DNA of 32,627 nt from CAYTLW01 sp964438735 (GTDB lineage: Bacteria > Myxococcota_A > UBA9042), in NCBI GenBank assembly GCA_964438735.1, contig CAYTLW010000088.1:1-32627 (forward strand). The letters are read 5' to 3'. Every line of letters starts with the position of its first letter. Position 1 is the first letter of the stretch. Below are positions 20,896 to 30,059 of the stretch, one piece after another. Position numbers and translations under genes: made by a program. A model generated the notes under the pieces. That model had not been told where the DNA came from and did not search any database. It saw nothing but the letters and a program-made list of their open reading frames with translations.

Positions 20896-22998
20896 CTATT
20901 TCGGTACGTTCGGCAGCGCTGTATCCGCAAGGGACTTCAAGAACCCGCGAATCTGCCGCTGGGGCGCTTCGGACTGAAAGACCACCTCGTGGCCATCCTC
21001 GATGCCGTCCTCGGCGTGTTGAACCACCACGGCCGTGATGGGCACGACGGCTCCGCCGGTACAGTTGTCGCCTTTGCAGGCGCCGAGATCGTGGAGGATG
21101 TTGGCCTGCACGGGCAGGTCCACGGTGCCGGCGCCGACCAGCGCCAGCAGGCTGGACAGGGGCGGAAACTCCTTGAGATCGGGATGTGCGGCATCCAGCG
21201 CCGGGCCGGCGAGGTCCAGTCCCAGCGACAGGCTCGTGGCGTTGGCGATGGTCGGCATGATGTAGGTGTCGACGATGCCCTGCAGCATCAGCACGTGACG
21301 TCCGGTGCCAGGCGCCGCATGCCGGGCCAGCTGTCGACCATACGCCGGCGGATCGGCCGGTTCACCGCCCCACTGCATCAGGTTGAGAAAGGGATCGTGG
21401 CGATGCAGCGCCAGGCCCTTTTTGGGATAACCCAGCATCGCCTCGGCCAGGGGGCGCACCTTGAGCGGGCTCTGCTTGAAGAGGATGTTCTCGACCCAGC
21501 TGCCGCCTGCGCCGCTGAGGATGGTCGCCTTGTAGGCGGGCTGCACGGCCAGGGCCAGCGGCGCGATGGTGGCGCCCATGGAGTGCCCCATCAGCGCCAA
21601 TTGGGCGATGTCAAAGCGGCCCTTGCCACCACCGGGCACCGTCGCTCCGGGACACGCCGAGACGTCCAGCCGCAGGGCCGCCAGCATGTCGGGCAGCAGA
21701 CTCAACTCGGCGGCGGACTGGCGCAGGTTGTCGCGCATGGCCGCCGGGTTGAGGATGTTGAAGATGAGGAACTGTTCGTCGCCCCCGGTGGGGTTGCGCA
21801 TGCCGCCCAGGGGGCCGTCCAGGCTGGCGCCGGCCCAGCCCACCTGGGCGAAATGCATGGCCGGGCCCTGTCCGGGCGTGATGGTGTTGCCCTTGGCGTC
21901 GCGCGGGCCGCGATCGATGAGCGGCCGGTCGCCGCCGCCGCCGGTGCGGATGAAGACCGTCATGGGCCAGCCGGCTTTGGGCATCGCTGTGCGAGGCACC
22001 GTGACGAAGAGGCGCGCGGCCTCGTGGCGTGACAGCAGGGCGCGGCCCTTGTCGTCAAAGCGCAGGTCGCCGCCGCCGCCGTTGTAGGGCGGCTCGCCGT
22101 GCTGGTAGACGGGCATCTTGTATCGGGTCTCGTAGACGCAGTAGCCGTCAAAGACCTCCCGTGCGACCACCTCGGTCACCGGCGTCGGCAAGGGCAACGC
22201 CGCCATGTGCTCGACCACGGCCTTCAGCCCTGTGCCGGGGTGCCAGGTGGTGTAGACCGCCACGCCAGCCACGCGTTCGACGTCGACGCCCAGCTTCTTC
22301 AGGCGCGCCACGGCCGCAATCCAGGGGGCGGCTCGGTCGCTGTTCAGGCCCGCCGGCACCCGACCGTCGAGCAGGTCGGCCATGGCCTGTGAACGCACCA
22401 GGGGATTGCCATCCAGGTCCACAACGCCGTCCATCACCACAGCGGCGTGGCGGTGGCCGGGCCGAAGCGGCACGCCTTGCAGCGGCAATACACCGAGCAT
22501 ATTCGTGGTGCTGAAGGGTCCTGCATCGGCATGGAAGGCCACGTGCACGGGATAGCGCAGACCGGCCTCGGCGCCCTGCGTGTCCAGGTCGACCAGGAAG
22601 ACGGACGCATCCGCCGCCTGCGATCCCTTCAAGTCCGGCAGGCTCGTCGGCTGAATCGCGGCGGTCAGGGGCAGGTGGATGGCCGAGGTGGTGCCGAAGC
22701 CGTCCGCGATGCCGTCCAGCAGCGCCAGCGTGTCGGTGACGATGGGCACCTCGTCCGGATTGGCAAATCCCGACAGATCCACCCGTCCATCGGCCTTCAG
22801 GCGATGGTCCCCGGGAAGCGGCGTCGCCCAGAAGTCGGCAGCAGCAAAGTCCAGGGCGACCGTCGTGCCCTGCCCGGCCTCGTGCGTCGGCGGCTCAGGC
22901 TCCTCGGAGGGGCCGCATCCAACTGCGAGTGCCAGGCAGCCCAGGACCACGGCCACGGCGCGCGGGACGCGCAGGCGCCGACGACGAGACATGCTCAA
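20896..22998 (-). CDS. Alpha/beta-hydrolase lipoprotein (lipase-like)
   Basis: The 700-residue lipoprotein has a lipobox at LALAVGC (Cys28). The N-terminal 250 residues resemble the domain preceding bacterial virulence-factor lipases. The alpha/beta-hydrolase part contains the nucleophile elbow GHSMG (Ser about 473), a likely acid in QGIVDTYIMP (Asp about 576) and a likely histidine in EDGHEVVF (about 670). Substrates are probably esters or lipids at the cell surface, but specificity cannot be judged. It is the last gene of a three-gene minus-strand operon: its start overlaps the stop of the AsmA/GT51 gene as ATGA (22995-22998), and the ceramidase-like gene lies upstream of that. This location links it to envelope lipid work by inference. 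Confidence 0.8.
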   Translation of the reverse strand: MSMSRRRRLRVPRAVAVVLGCLALAVGCGPSEEPEPPTHEAGQGTTVALDFAAADFWATPLPGDHRLKADGRVDLSGFANPDEVPIVTDTLALLDGIADGFGTTSAIHLPLTAAIQPTSLPDLKGSQAADASVFLVDLDTQGAEAGLRYPVHVAFHADAGPFSTTNMLGVLPLQGVPLRPGHRHAAVVMDGVVDLDGNPLVRSQAMADLLDGRVPAGLNSDRAAPWIAAVARLKKLGVDVERVAGVAVYTTWHPGTGLKAVVEHMAALPLPTPVTEVVAREVFDGYCVYETRYKMPVYQHGEPPYNGGGGDLRFDDKGRALLSRHEAARLFVTVPRTAMPKAGWPMTVFIRTGGGGDRPLIDRGPRDAKGNTITPGQGPAMHFAQVGWAGASLDGPLGGMRNPTGGDEQFLIFNILNPAAMRDNLRQSAAELSLLPDMLAALRLDVSACPGATVPGGGKGRFDIAQLALMGHSMGATIAPLALAVQPAYKATILSGAGGSWVENILFKQSPLKVRPLAEAMLGYPKKGLALHRHDPFLNLMQWGGEPADPPAYGRQLARHAAPGTGRHVLMLQGIVDTYIMPTIANATSLSLGLDLAGPALDAAHPDLKEFPPLSSLLALVGAGTVDLPVQANILHDLGACKGDNCTGGAVVPITAVVVQHAEDGIEDGHEVVFQSEAPQRQIRGFLKSLADTALPNVPK

Positions 22999-25900
22999 CT
23001 CCTGCCCGGGCGCTTGCGGCTGCGGCGACGTTTGCGGCGCTTCTTCTTGCCCGCTGCGGCAGCCTTGTTGGCGGTCGCGCTCTTGCCCTTGCCGGGCTTG
23101 GCGGCCGTCTTGGACTCCGCCCTTGCCGCGGCTTCCCGACGCCGTTTTTCGGCCGCGATGGCCTCGCGCTGCCGGACCTCCCAGCTCTTTTCGGCGGCGC
23201 GCCGACCGGCGGCCTTGAGCGCCAACGCACGCTTTTTTGCGGCCGCGGCCAGGCGCTTGGAACGGGCCAACAGGCGTCGCTCACGAGCGGTCTTGGGCCC
23301 CTTGGACTGCAGCTTGTCGACCTGCTCCTGAAACACGGCCTGGCGCTCGTTCTGCAGACGCAGCTTGCGCGCCTCCCGGTCTTCTCGAGCCTGCCGCAGG
23401 CGTTTTTCGCGCTCGACGATACGCAGCCGCATCTTTTCCCGGCGCTCGGCGGCCTCCTGCTGCAGGACCTCCTCGTCGACCTCGGCGGCGCGCCGCCCAA
23501 GGTCGGCCTTGTTGAGCTTGCGCGGCGGGATGGGCAGGTTGAAACGCCGCGCCAATTTACCCGCCGGCCAGCCGGTGAAACGGGGCACGGTGTTCATCTC
23601 GCGGTCGTACTGATCCTGAGTGATGACGCCAAAGTAGTGCATCCGCGTCATGATCTCGAGCAGCCGCTTCTGGTACCACGGCCCATAGCGTCGAGCGCGA
23701 AAATGGCCATCGGCACAGGCCGGGCACGGCTTGATGGAACCCAGCCAGGCGGCCTCCAGGGGCGTGACCCGACCGGGCGACTTGTCGAAATAGTGCTTCG
23801 CGCCGCGGGTGACACCGTATTGTCTGGGACCGAACTCCACCGCGTTGGCGTAGATCTCCAGGATGCGCGACTTGGCCAGGGTGCGCTCCATCTGCCAGAC
23901 GATGAGCAGCTCCTCGAGCTTGCGGCCGAGATACTTGGAGCGCGTCATGTAGAGGTTCTTGACCAGCTGCTGGGTCAGCGTCGAGCCGCCATAGACGAAG
24001 CGCCCATAGTGCAGGTCCAGGCGGATGGCGCGGTTGAGCAGGAAGGGGTTCAGGCCACGGTGGGAGAAGAACGAGCCGTCCTCGGTGGTGGTCATCGAGT
24101 AGGGCAGCCAGCGGGGCATGTGGGCCAGGGGCGTCCAGGAACCGGACTTGGGACCGATGCGCACTTTGTCCAGCAGGAAGCCATCCTCGTTAACCTTGCG
24201 CGAGAACGGCTCGGCGAGCCCGGCCACATCGACGCTGCCAAAATCGTCGACCTGGCAGTGCTCATCCTTCAGTTCGAGGTCGAGCTCCGAGAAGTAGGGG
24301 TGCAGAACGTCCAGGTGCAGATCCACCCACCACGAGATGGGGCCGCGCGCGTTGATGCGCCCGATGGTGGGCAGCAGGCTGGCCGGGATCGAAGCCGCCA
24401 CCCGGCCGCAGTCCTGCTTTGGCAGCTCCAGGCGCAGGTCCACGTAGGGCTCCACGGCGAGCTTGCCCGCGGTCACACGACCCCGCATGACCGCCTGGCC
24501 CAGTCGCACCTCGGGCACATCCAGGCGAACGGTGCCGCGTCGCCCTGCGCCCACACGCAACGCGAAGGTGCTATCGACCACGAAGTCGGTGTGGGGCACG
24601 GGCGAGAAGCGTCGCCAGTCCAGCCCGACGTCGCGCGACCGAAAGGTGCCCTCAATCTGCAAGGGCTGCGGTCCGGTGCCGGCGTGAATCCGCAGACTCA
24701 GGTGCATCGAAGGGCGTGGGCCGATGCCCAGGTGCGGCCAGAATGCCCGCCCGATGCGGGCCAGCTCACGTCCCTGCAGGTCGAGCCGGATGGGCCCGAC
24801 CGCCAACGCTTCGGTGACATCACCGCGCAGTCGCCAGCGACCGAGCCTGGCCTGACCCGCTTCCAGTCGACCCTCGACCTGCAAGGAGGCGCTGCCATCA
24901 TCGGCCCGCAGCCAGGACGCATCGAGGCCCGTGGTGGCCAGCCTTCCGGTCTTGCCGCGAACCTCGGCGCTGCCCTCGCGGATGCGCACCTGGGGCGCGC
25001 GGACCAGACCAGGGCCATCCAGTCCGGCAATCGACGCTGCCACGCCCAACAACGAGGCCTTGAGCTTGCGCAGCGGGCCCGCGAATCGCGCGGTATAGGC
25101 GCCACCGACGCGGGTCTTTTCCAGTCGCGCCTTGCGGCGGGCCCGCTTTTCGAGCCGGGCGGCCCGACGCTCTCCCTTGGTCTGCTTCTTGCGAATGGCC
25201 CGTCGTTCGGCCACTGAAACTGTGCCCGGTCGCTGCCAGCCGGGCTGCAACCTGGCGTCTGCTTCCGGAACCGAGGCCAGGGGCCGCTTCGCCTCGACGC
25301 TCAAGCGGTCGGCCAATGCTGCCAGCGAGGCCAGCGGGCTGCCGGCAGGCTGTCTTCCGGCCCGCAACAACAAGCCCGGCCGCGTGATCTCGACCACGGC
25401 ATCGCCAGGATCCAGTGTGCCGGTTGTTGGTTGAGGCATGACCACGCGCAGCTCTTCGGCGACGCCACGGCCCAATCCCGCCGGCAGCAAAGCGATGAAC
25501 TCCCTGGCCTCGATCTCCAGGCGATGCCCCGTCGGATCGGTGCGCCGCCGACCGGTGATGGAGGCCACCTCGAGACGACCGCCGGCGAGGCCTTCAATGC
25601 CCAGATGGGTGGTCACGGCCCGACCAACGGCACCGTCGAGCAGCCCGGCATCGAGCTCCACGGCGACGCCATCGATGCGCACACCACCAGCCTTGCCCTC
25701 GGCCAGTCCGACGCGCGCGACGCGCACCTGCTTGTGGCCGTCCTTCTCCACGGCGATGCCGGCCAGGTGGGGACCGTGTTTCGAGCTCCATCCCACGCCA
25801 TTGACGATCGCCTCGGCGCCGGCGAACGCACCCGGCAGGGGCACCCGCAGCGCCGGCGTGAAGGTGCCGGTCAGCCACATCGAGCCCTCGTCATCCACCT

Positions 25901-26570
25901 GTCCTCGACCGCGCAAGGTGGCGTGGGCCGGCGACTCCAGCCGAGCGCTCAGCTTGCCGCCCCGCTCCCGAACGAGGTCCACGTGCAGGTCGGCCAGCAA
26001 AAGGCCGCCGGTCAGCAGCCCGCCGCCGCGTCCCGTGGGTTCGATGCGCAGCACGCCACCGACGATGCCCATGGCGTCCGGACCGCGCCAGCCGGCCCGG
26101 GAGACCCGCTGCGAATCCCCGTCGCTCGCCGGCGACCCCAGACGTCGGCGCAACGCCGCCAGCCAGCGACGGACCTCGACGGGCCGCCCGTCCACCAGCC
26201 GCAACTCCACAGCCGGTCGCACCAGGCGCAACTCGGCCGGCATCCGGCGGCCGCCCAGCAGGTCCAGGACTCGCCATTTCGCCTGCACGCCCCCCACCCA
26301 GAGCGCTTTGCTGCCATCGGGGCGGCGCGCCTGCAGTCGGGTGATCTCCACCTGGCCCAGGGGCGAGATGTGCACCTCATCCAGCGTCAATTCCAGGCCC
26401 GCATCAGCGGCCAGGGCGGCGATCTCGGTCTCGACCCGATCCTCGAGCTGGCCCAGCGCGATCCAACCGGCCAGGCTGCAGCCAAGAAGCAACGCCAGGG
26501 CCAGGGCCAGCTTGGGCCGAGCGCCGCCCGAATTGCGACCCGATGGCGAGGTGTCCTGCTCGGCTGACAT
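22995..26570 (-). CDS. AsmA-like / GT51 peptidoglycan glycosyltransferase fusion
   Basis: The protein of about 1191 residues has one N-terminal membrane helix (KLALALALLLGCSLAGWIALG, about 20-40). A long periplasmic region to about 800 resembles AsmA/TamB-type beta-rich repeats (LTLDEVHISPLGQVEITRLQA, VGGVQAKWRVLDLLGG). A glycosyltransferase 51 domain follows (about 815-985) with all five motifs: EDGSFFSHRG, GGSTLTQQLVKN, RKLEELLIVWQME, KSRILEIYANAVEFG and ARGAKHYFDK-like GAKHYFDKSPGRVTPLEAAWL. The catalytic Glu is in EDGSFF. There is no transpeptidase domain. The last 170 residues are a very basic Lys/Arg/Ala coiled coil. Start: ATG at 26570 with GGAAG upstream; the frame is open to 26717, but that overlaps the upstream gene. 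It polymerises lipid II into glycan strands; the role of the AsmA-like part is unknown. Second gene of an operon. Confidence 0.85.
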   Translation of the reverse strand: MSAEQDTSPSGRNSGGARPKLALALALLLGCSLAGWIALGQLEDRVETEIAALAADAGLELTLDEVHISPLGQVEITRLQARRPDGSKALWVGGVQAKWRVLDLLGGRRMPAELRLVRPAVELRLVDGRPVEVRRWLAALRRRLGSPASDGDSQRVSRAGWRGPDAMGIVGGVLRIEPTGRGGGLLTGGLLLADLHVDLVRERGGKLSARLESPAHATLRGRGQVDDEGSMWLTGTFTPALRVPLPGAFAGAEAIVNGVGWSSKHGPHLAGIAVEKDGHKQVRVARVGLAEGKAGGVRIDGVAVELDAGLLDGAVGRAVTTHLGIEGLAGGRLEVASITGRRRTDPTGHRLEIEAREFIALLPAGLGRGVAEELRVVMPQPTTGTLDPGDAVVEITRPGLLLRAGRQPAGSPLASLAALADRLSVEAKRPLASVPEADARLQPGWQRPGTVSVAERRAIRKKQTKGERRAARLEKRARRKARLEKTRVGGAYTARFAGPLRKLKASLLGVAASIAGLDGPGLVRAPQVRIREGSAEVRGKTGRLATTGLDASWLRADDGSASLQVEGRLEAGQARLGRWRLRGDVTEALAVGPIRLDLQGRELARIGRAFWPHLGIGPRPSMHLSLRIHAGTGPQPLQIEGTFRSRDVGLDWRRFSPVPHTDFVVDSTFALRVGAGRRGTVRLDVPEVRLGQAVMRGRVTAGKLAVEPYVDLRLELPKQDCGRVAASIPASLLPTIGRINARGPISWWVDLHLDVLHPYFSELDLELKDEHCQVDDFGSVDVAGLAEPFSRKVNEDGFLLDKVRIGPKSGSWTPLAHMPRWLPYSMTTTEDGSFFSHRGLNPFLLNRAIRLDLHYGRFVYGGSTLTQQLVKNLYMTRSKYLGRKLEELLIVWQMERTLAKSRILEIYANAVEFGPRQYGVTRGAKHYFDKSPGRVTPLEAAWLGSIKPCPACADGHFRARRYGPWYQKRLLEIMTRMHYFGVITQDQYDREMNTVPRFTGWPAGKLARRFNLPIPPRKLNKADLGRRAAEVDEEVLQQEAAERREKMRLRIVEREKRLRQAREDREARKLRLQNERQAVFQEQVDKLQSKGPKTARERRLLARSKRLAAAAKKRALALKAAGRRAAEKSWEVRQREAIAAEKRRREAAARAESKTAAKPGKGKSATANKAAAAGKKKRRKRRRSRKRPGRS

Positions 26571-26592
26571 GGGGCGCTTCCGGAGGCTGCAC

Positions 26593-27414
26593 TCAGCGGG
26601 CGGTTGCAGCGCCGTCCGCTGATTCACCGTCCGATGACGCCGCCGCGTGACGGCCGGAGGCATAGTAGCGCCAGATCCACCAGGCCGCCATTGCACACAA
26701 CATGTGCCACGCGGCATGACCCTGGATGAGGCTATGCGGGTCGCAGAGGATGTGCTTGAGGTCGAGCCACCAGATGCCGAAGGCCAGCGCCAGGGCGGCC
26801 ACCGCGGCCTGGATCCAGCGTTTCTCCAGGCCGCCAGCGCCGGCCCGTCGGGCGATGAACTCGCTCAACAAGGTCACCACCACCAGACCCGCAAAGACCG
26901 GCCGACGCCACAGGGGCAGGACCACCAGGCCGACGCCGAGCAAGCCGTTGACGACCAGCCACGACGGCAGGAAGGCCGCACGCTTCAGATGACCGGCCCG
27001 TAGCAGGTTGTACAGGATCAGCCAGGTGGGCAGCAGGTACATACCCAGCACGTCGATCCACTGCCCGGCGAAGGTCAACGAGGCGTGATACCACCAGCTA
27101 CCGATGCCGATAACCAGGGCCGTGAAGCCGTACAGGCCGCGCACCAGCCAGTCGTCGCGCATGGGCACATGGGGCCGCCCGGCGACGGCCGGATAGCCGC
27201 GCATGGCGAGCAGACCGACCAGGACGAAGGCCATGTTGGACCAGCTGTTGGACGGCTGGCGCACCCAGCCATCGCGCAACGCCTCGCAGAAGCACTCCAC
27301 GGGCATGCAGTTGGCCGGCCGCCAGGTGGCCCAATCGACGTCGATGCCGGTCAGCGTATACAGGCACAGGGCAATGAGCCCCGTGCCCCAGTAGGGCCAC
27401 GCTCGCAACAACAC
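26593..27414 (-). CDS. Ceramidase-family (CREST) membrane hydrolase
   Basis: The 273-residue protein with about seven membrane helices matches the ceramidase/CREST superfamily. An N-terminal CEALRDGWVRQPSNSWSN segment resembles the conserved Glu/Asn region that binds calcium in eukaryotic alkaline ceramidases. Ser106 and His110 (GIGSWWYHA), Asp121 (WIDVLGMY), and His233 and His237 (QGHAAWH) reproduce the spacing of the zinc site of human ACER3 (Ser-x3-His, 11 residues to Asp, His-x3-His). It is likely to hydrolyse an amide bond in ceramide or a related lipid, in the inner membrane. The start is a GTG at 27414 with GGGAGG at 27420-27425. It ends 22 bp before the AsmA/GT51 gene and is the first gene of that operon. 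Confidence 0.85.
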   Translation of the reverse strand: MLLRAWPYWGTGLIALCLYTLTGIDVDWATWRPANCMPVECFCEALRDGWVRQPSNSWSNMAFVLVGLLAMRGYPAVAGRPHVPMRDDWLVRGLYGFTALVIGIGSWWYHASLTFAGQWIDVLGMYLLPTWLILYNLLRAGHLKRAAFLPSWLVVNGLLGVGLVVLPLWRRPVFAGLVVVTLLSEFIARRAGAGGLEKRWIQAAVAALALAFGIWWLDLKHILCDPHSLIQGHAAWHMLCAMAAWWIWRYYASGRHAAASSDGESADGAATAR

Positions 27415-27429
27415 CGGGGCCTCCCGCTA

Positions 27430-27783
27430 TGCGTTCAGGGGGTGACTGACGGCGGCGCGGCGACGTGCATGGTGCTGTCGCCGTCGGCGCTGTCGATGCC
27501 GCCGCTGAACTCCTGTGCGTCCTTGTCATCCGGGTCATCGGTGACCCGGCCTCTGGTTTCACCATGGTCGGTGGCGTCCGGCTTGATGTACTCGTCCTGG
27601 CAGCCGTTGTCGATGATGCGCAGCACTGGAGCCGTAGCTGAGCGCCGGCGGTTGGAGAACCGGACAGCGCCACTGTGCAGGAGCACCAGCGCTCGCCCGT
27701 CGCCTTGTTTTTGTGGCTGGGCAGCGACTTCACGGTGCGCTTCAACATCTTCGAGCAGCATTTGGCCTGCCTGAGCATGGCGC
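27430..27783. other. Unresolved region, possibly a frameshifted small gene
   Basis: This 350-bp stretch lies between the glycoside hydrolase stop and the ceramidase gene. The minus frame ending at 27435 has strong third-position G/C from about 27660 and an acidic C-terminus (KPDATDHGETRGRVTDDPDD). Further upstream the coding look shifts to another minus frame starting with ATG at 27778 (MLRQAKCCSKMLKRTVKSLP). One missing base near 27668 would join them into a protein of about 114 residues. Alternatively, the plus frame from 27675 to 27790 (SPVALFLWLGSDFTVRFNIF) shows an equally coding-like codon pattern. No family was recognised. It could be a pseudogene, an unknown small gene with a sequencing error, or non-coding. 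Confidence 0.35.
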
Positions 27784-30051
27784 TCAAGGGGCAGTTGAGC
27801 CAGCCGCCGGCCAGTCCTCTCTCTTCGGCAAGTCCGGCGCCGCGATGCCCACATGGGCGAGGCCAACCTTGCGCACATCAGCGCTGACCTGCTCACCGTC
27901 GGCGCCCTGCCAGGCCATGGCGGCATAGATCGTGATCGGGGTCGCTACACCGGCCAGGTCCAGCGCCCCCTGCCACTGCCCGCCTGGCTCCAGGTCGAGC
28001 TGCAGCGCCTCGCTGGCGGCGATCTGACCGCCGGCGGCGACCGCCATCACCGCCAGCAGCGCCTGGGTCTTGACCGCGCGGTCGTTGATGGCCAGCAGCG
28101 GCACCTTCAGCGTGCCGTCCTTGGCCGGCGCCAACTGCCATCGGTCGATGAAGGGGATCACCTGGGCAAACCCCCACTTCATCTGTTTCTGCCAGCGCGG
28201 CTCCAGCTTCAGATTCTTGACGTCCAGGAAGTTGTCGCTGGTCTCGCCGTCGGCTCGCGAGTAGCCCAGAAAGACGAAGTGCTTGATGGCGTCGTAGCCC
28301 CGCTTGGCCCGCCACATGCGTGTCATGCCGCCGACGAGGTAGGCGTGGGCCTCCCACAGCACCGCTGGAGCATGCGGCCCGGTACCCAACAAGGCCTCAA
28401 AGACGGGCTTGGACATGGTCGTCCATGTGCCATCGCGATTCACCCACAGCCAGCCGTACTCATTGAGGATGTATGGGTGTGTGGGCGCCTTGTGGGTGGC
28501 GAAGTTGAGCACCGGGATCTTGCCCTGGGGCGCCTTGCCGTCGTTGTCCTCCAGGTTGGCCAGCGAGTTGGCCATGATGTGCATGAACTTGTAGGGATGA
28601 TCCTCGATGGGATCGTCCGGGCCCTGAGGCGGGTTGAAGCCGCCGTTCTCCCACTGCCGCGTGGGATCCAGGCTGCGCACATTGTTGATGACCTTGCCCG
28701 GCAGCGGGCTCAGGGTCTCATTGCTGGCATCCCACCAGGCGATGGAGGGGTGATTCCACGCCTCGCGCAGCCAGGCGGTGAACTCCGCGGTCATGGCCTC
28801 CTCTGACCACTTCTGGTGCTGGTTGGAGAGCACGGTCCACATCATGAACTCGTCGGCCAGCAACACGCCGACCTCATCGGCCACGTCGTACCAGAGCTCC
28901 GGCGCCCGGCCGACGCAGATGCGGTAGGTGTTCCAACCCAGCGACTTGCCGAGCTTGAAGAAGTCGATGACCCACTGCCGATCCCAGAGGAACTCACCGG
29001 CGCTTTGATCCTCAAAGTAGCGATGCAGGGTGACGTTGGTGCCCAGCAGGGGGAGCCTGGCGCCGTTGAGGTAGAAGCCCCGCTTGGCGCGGTCTTCGGA
29101 GCTCTTCCAGCGAACGGTGCGAAAGCCGAAGCGGCCGGAGCGGCGGTCCAGCATGGCACCGTCCTTCGCCCGGAGCACGTCCACCTGCAGGGCGTAGAGG
29201 TTCGGTGCCTCGGGCGTCCACGGCATGGCTGCGGGCATGGTGAACTCGAGCGGCAGCGACTTGACAGCGCCCGCGCTCAGGCTGGCGGAGGCGTTCGCCT
29301 TGGGGGCGGACTGGGCGCCCGACTCGGCGACAGGCCACGCCCGCACCTCAACGCGGACCTCTCGGCCGTCGGCGTGTTGATTGTACAGCTCCACCTGAAC
29401 GCGGACCTCGCCGGTCTCGGGCAGCGCCACCACCTTGAAGACGTTGATCTGTGGCGAGTGGTGTTGACGAAGTGAGACCGTGCCGTAGATGCCGGGGATC
29501 CAGCGATCCTTCTCCAGATCCTGGTGGGTCGGTTGGCTCGTAGCCACGGCTCGAGGATCGCCGCCGACACGGATCAGCAGCTCGTTGGCGCCCTTCTTCA
29601 AGGCGTCGCCAGCGGCCCATTGGTGGGCCGTGAACGCCCCTGGACCGCTGCCGATGGCCTGACCATTCAACCAGGCCTTGACCCCGTACTTCACCCGGCC
29701 CACGCGCAGGCTCGAACGATGATAGTCCGTCTCGGCCACGTCAAAGGTCGTGCGATACCAGAACGCGCGCAGCTTCTCCCCGGACGCTGCCGCCGGCCAC
29801 GCCTCGCCCACGTGCTCGAAAGCGGGCGTGGCCAGGGTCACGAGACCGGGTACCGGCACCTTGCGGTCGAAGGTCGTCGGCGGGGTGTCGGTCAGCGATC
29901 CGTCGGCCAACTCCCATGTGCCGTCGAGGGACCAGGCGGCGGGTGCCCGCAGGTCGGCCAGGTCGGCCTCCTCATCGCCGCAGGCGGTGGCGCACAGGCA
30001 GACTGCTATCAGCAACGCGACCGGGAGGGTAGAAAAGGAATGCGTGTACAT
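27784..30051 (-). CDS. Glycoside hydrolase family 2 lipoprotein
   Basis: The 755-residue lipoprotein has a lipobox at CATAC (Cys24) followed by GDEE. The N-terminal jelly-roll (about 45-200) includes FWYRTTFDV, GVKAWLNGQAIGS and DRWIPGIYGTVSL. An immunoglobulin-like domain follows. The TIM barrel (about 320-600) begins with RGFYLNGARLPLLGTNVTLHRYF. Catalytic residues are the acid/base Glu in WWDASNETLS (about 446) and the nucleophile Glu in YILNEYGW (about 530). The domain plan fits a beta-galactosidase, beta-mannosidase or beta-glucuronidase; specificity is not settled. It probably acts at the cell surface on oligosaccharides. The start ATG at 30051 has no good ribosome binding site, and the upstream DNA is the remnant of a nucleotidyltransferase gene, so its native promoter may have been lost or replaced. 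Confidence 0.85.
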   Translation of the reverse strand: MYTHSFSTLPVALLIAVCLCATACGDEEADLADLRAPAAWSLDGTWELADGSLTDTPPTTFDRKVPVPGLVTLATPAFEHVGEAWPAAASGEKLRAFWYRTTFDVAETDYHRSSLRVGRVKYGVKAWLNGQAIGSGPGAFTAHQWAAGDALKKGANELLIRVGGDPRAVATSQPTHQDLEKDRWIPGIYGTVSLRQHHSPQINVFKVVALPETGEVRVQVELYNQHADGREVRVEVRAWPVAESGAQSAPKANASASLSAGAVKSLPLEFTMPAAMPWTPEAPNLYALQVDVLRAKDGAMLDRRSGRFGFRTVRWKSSEDRAKRGFYLNGARLPLLGTNVTLHRYFEDQSAGEFLWDRQWVIDFFKLGKSLGWNTYRICVGRAPELWYDVADEVGVLLADEFMMWTVLSNQHQKWSEEAMTAEFTAWLREAWNHPSIAWWDASNETLSPLPGKVINNVRSLDPTRQWENGGFNPPQGPDDPIEDHPYKFMHIMANSLANLEDNDGKAPQGKIPVLNFATHKAPTHPYILNEYGWLWVNRDGTWTTMSKPVFEALLGTGPHAPAVLWEAHAYLVGGMTRMWRAKRGYDAIKHFVFLGYSRADGETSDNFLDVKNLKLEPRWQKQMKWGFAQVIPFIDRWQLAPAKDGTLKVPLLAINDRAVKTQALLAVMAVAAGGQIAASEALQLDLEPGGQWQGALDLAGVATPITIYAAMAWQGADGEQVSADVRKVGLAHVGIAAPDLPKREDWPAAGSTAP

Positions 30052-30059
30052 GGACCAGG

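Noticed and set aside
25431..26622. Long plus-strand ORFs opposite the AsmA-like region
   Set aside because: Two overlapping frames with Arg/Pro/Ser-rich composition; shadows of the minus-strand gene, which has clear domains.
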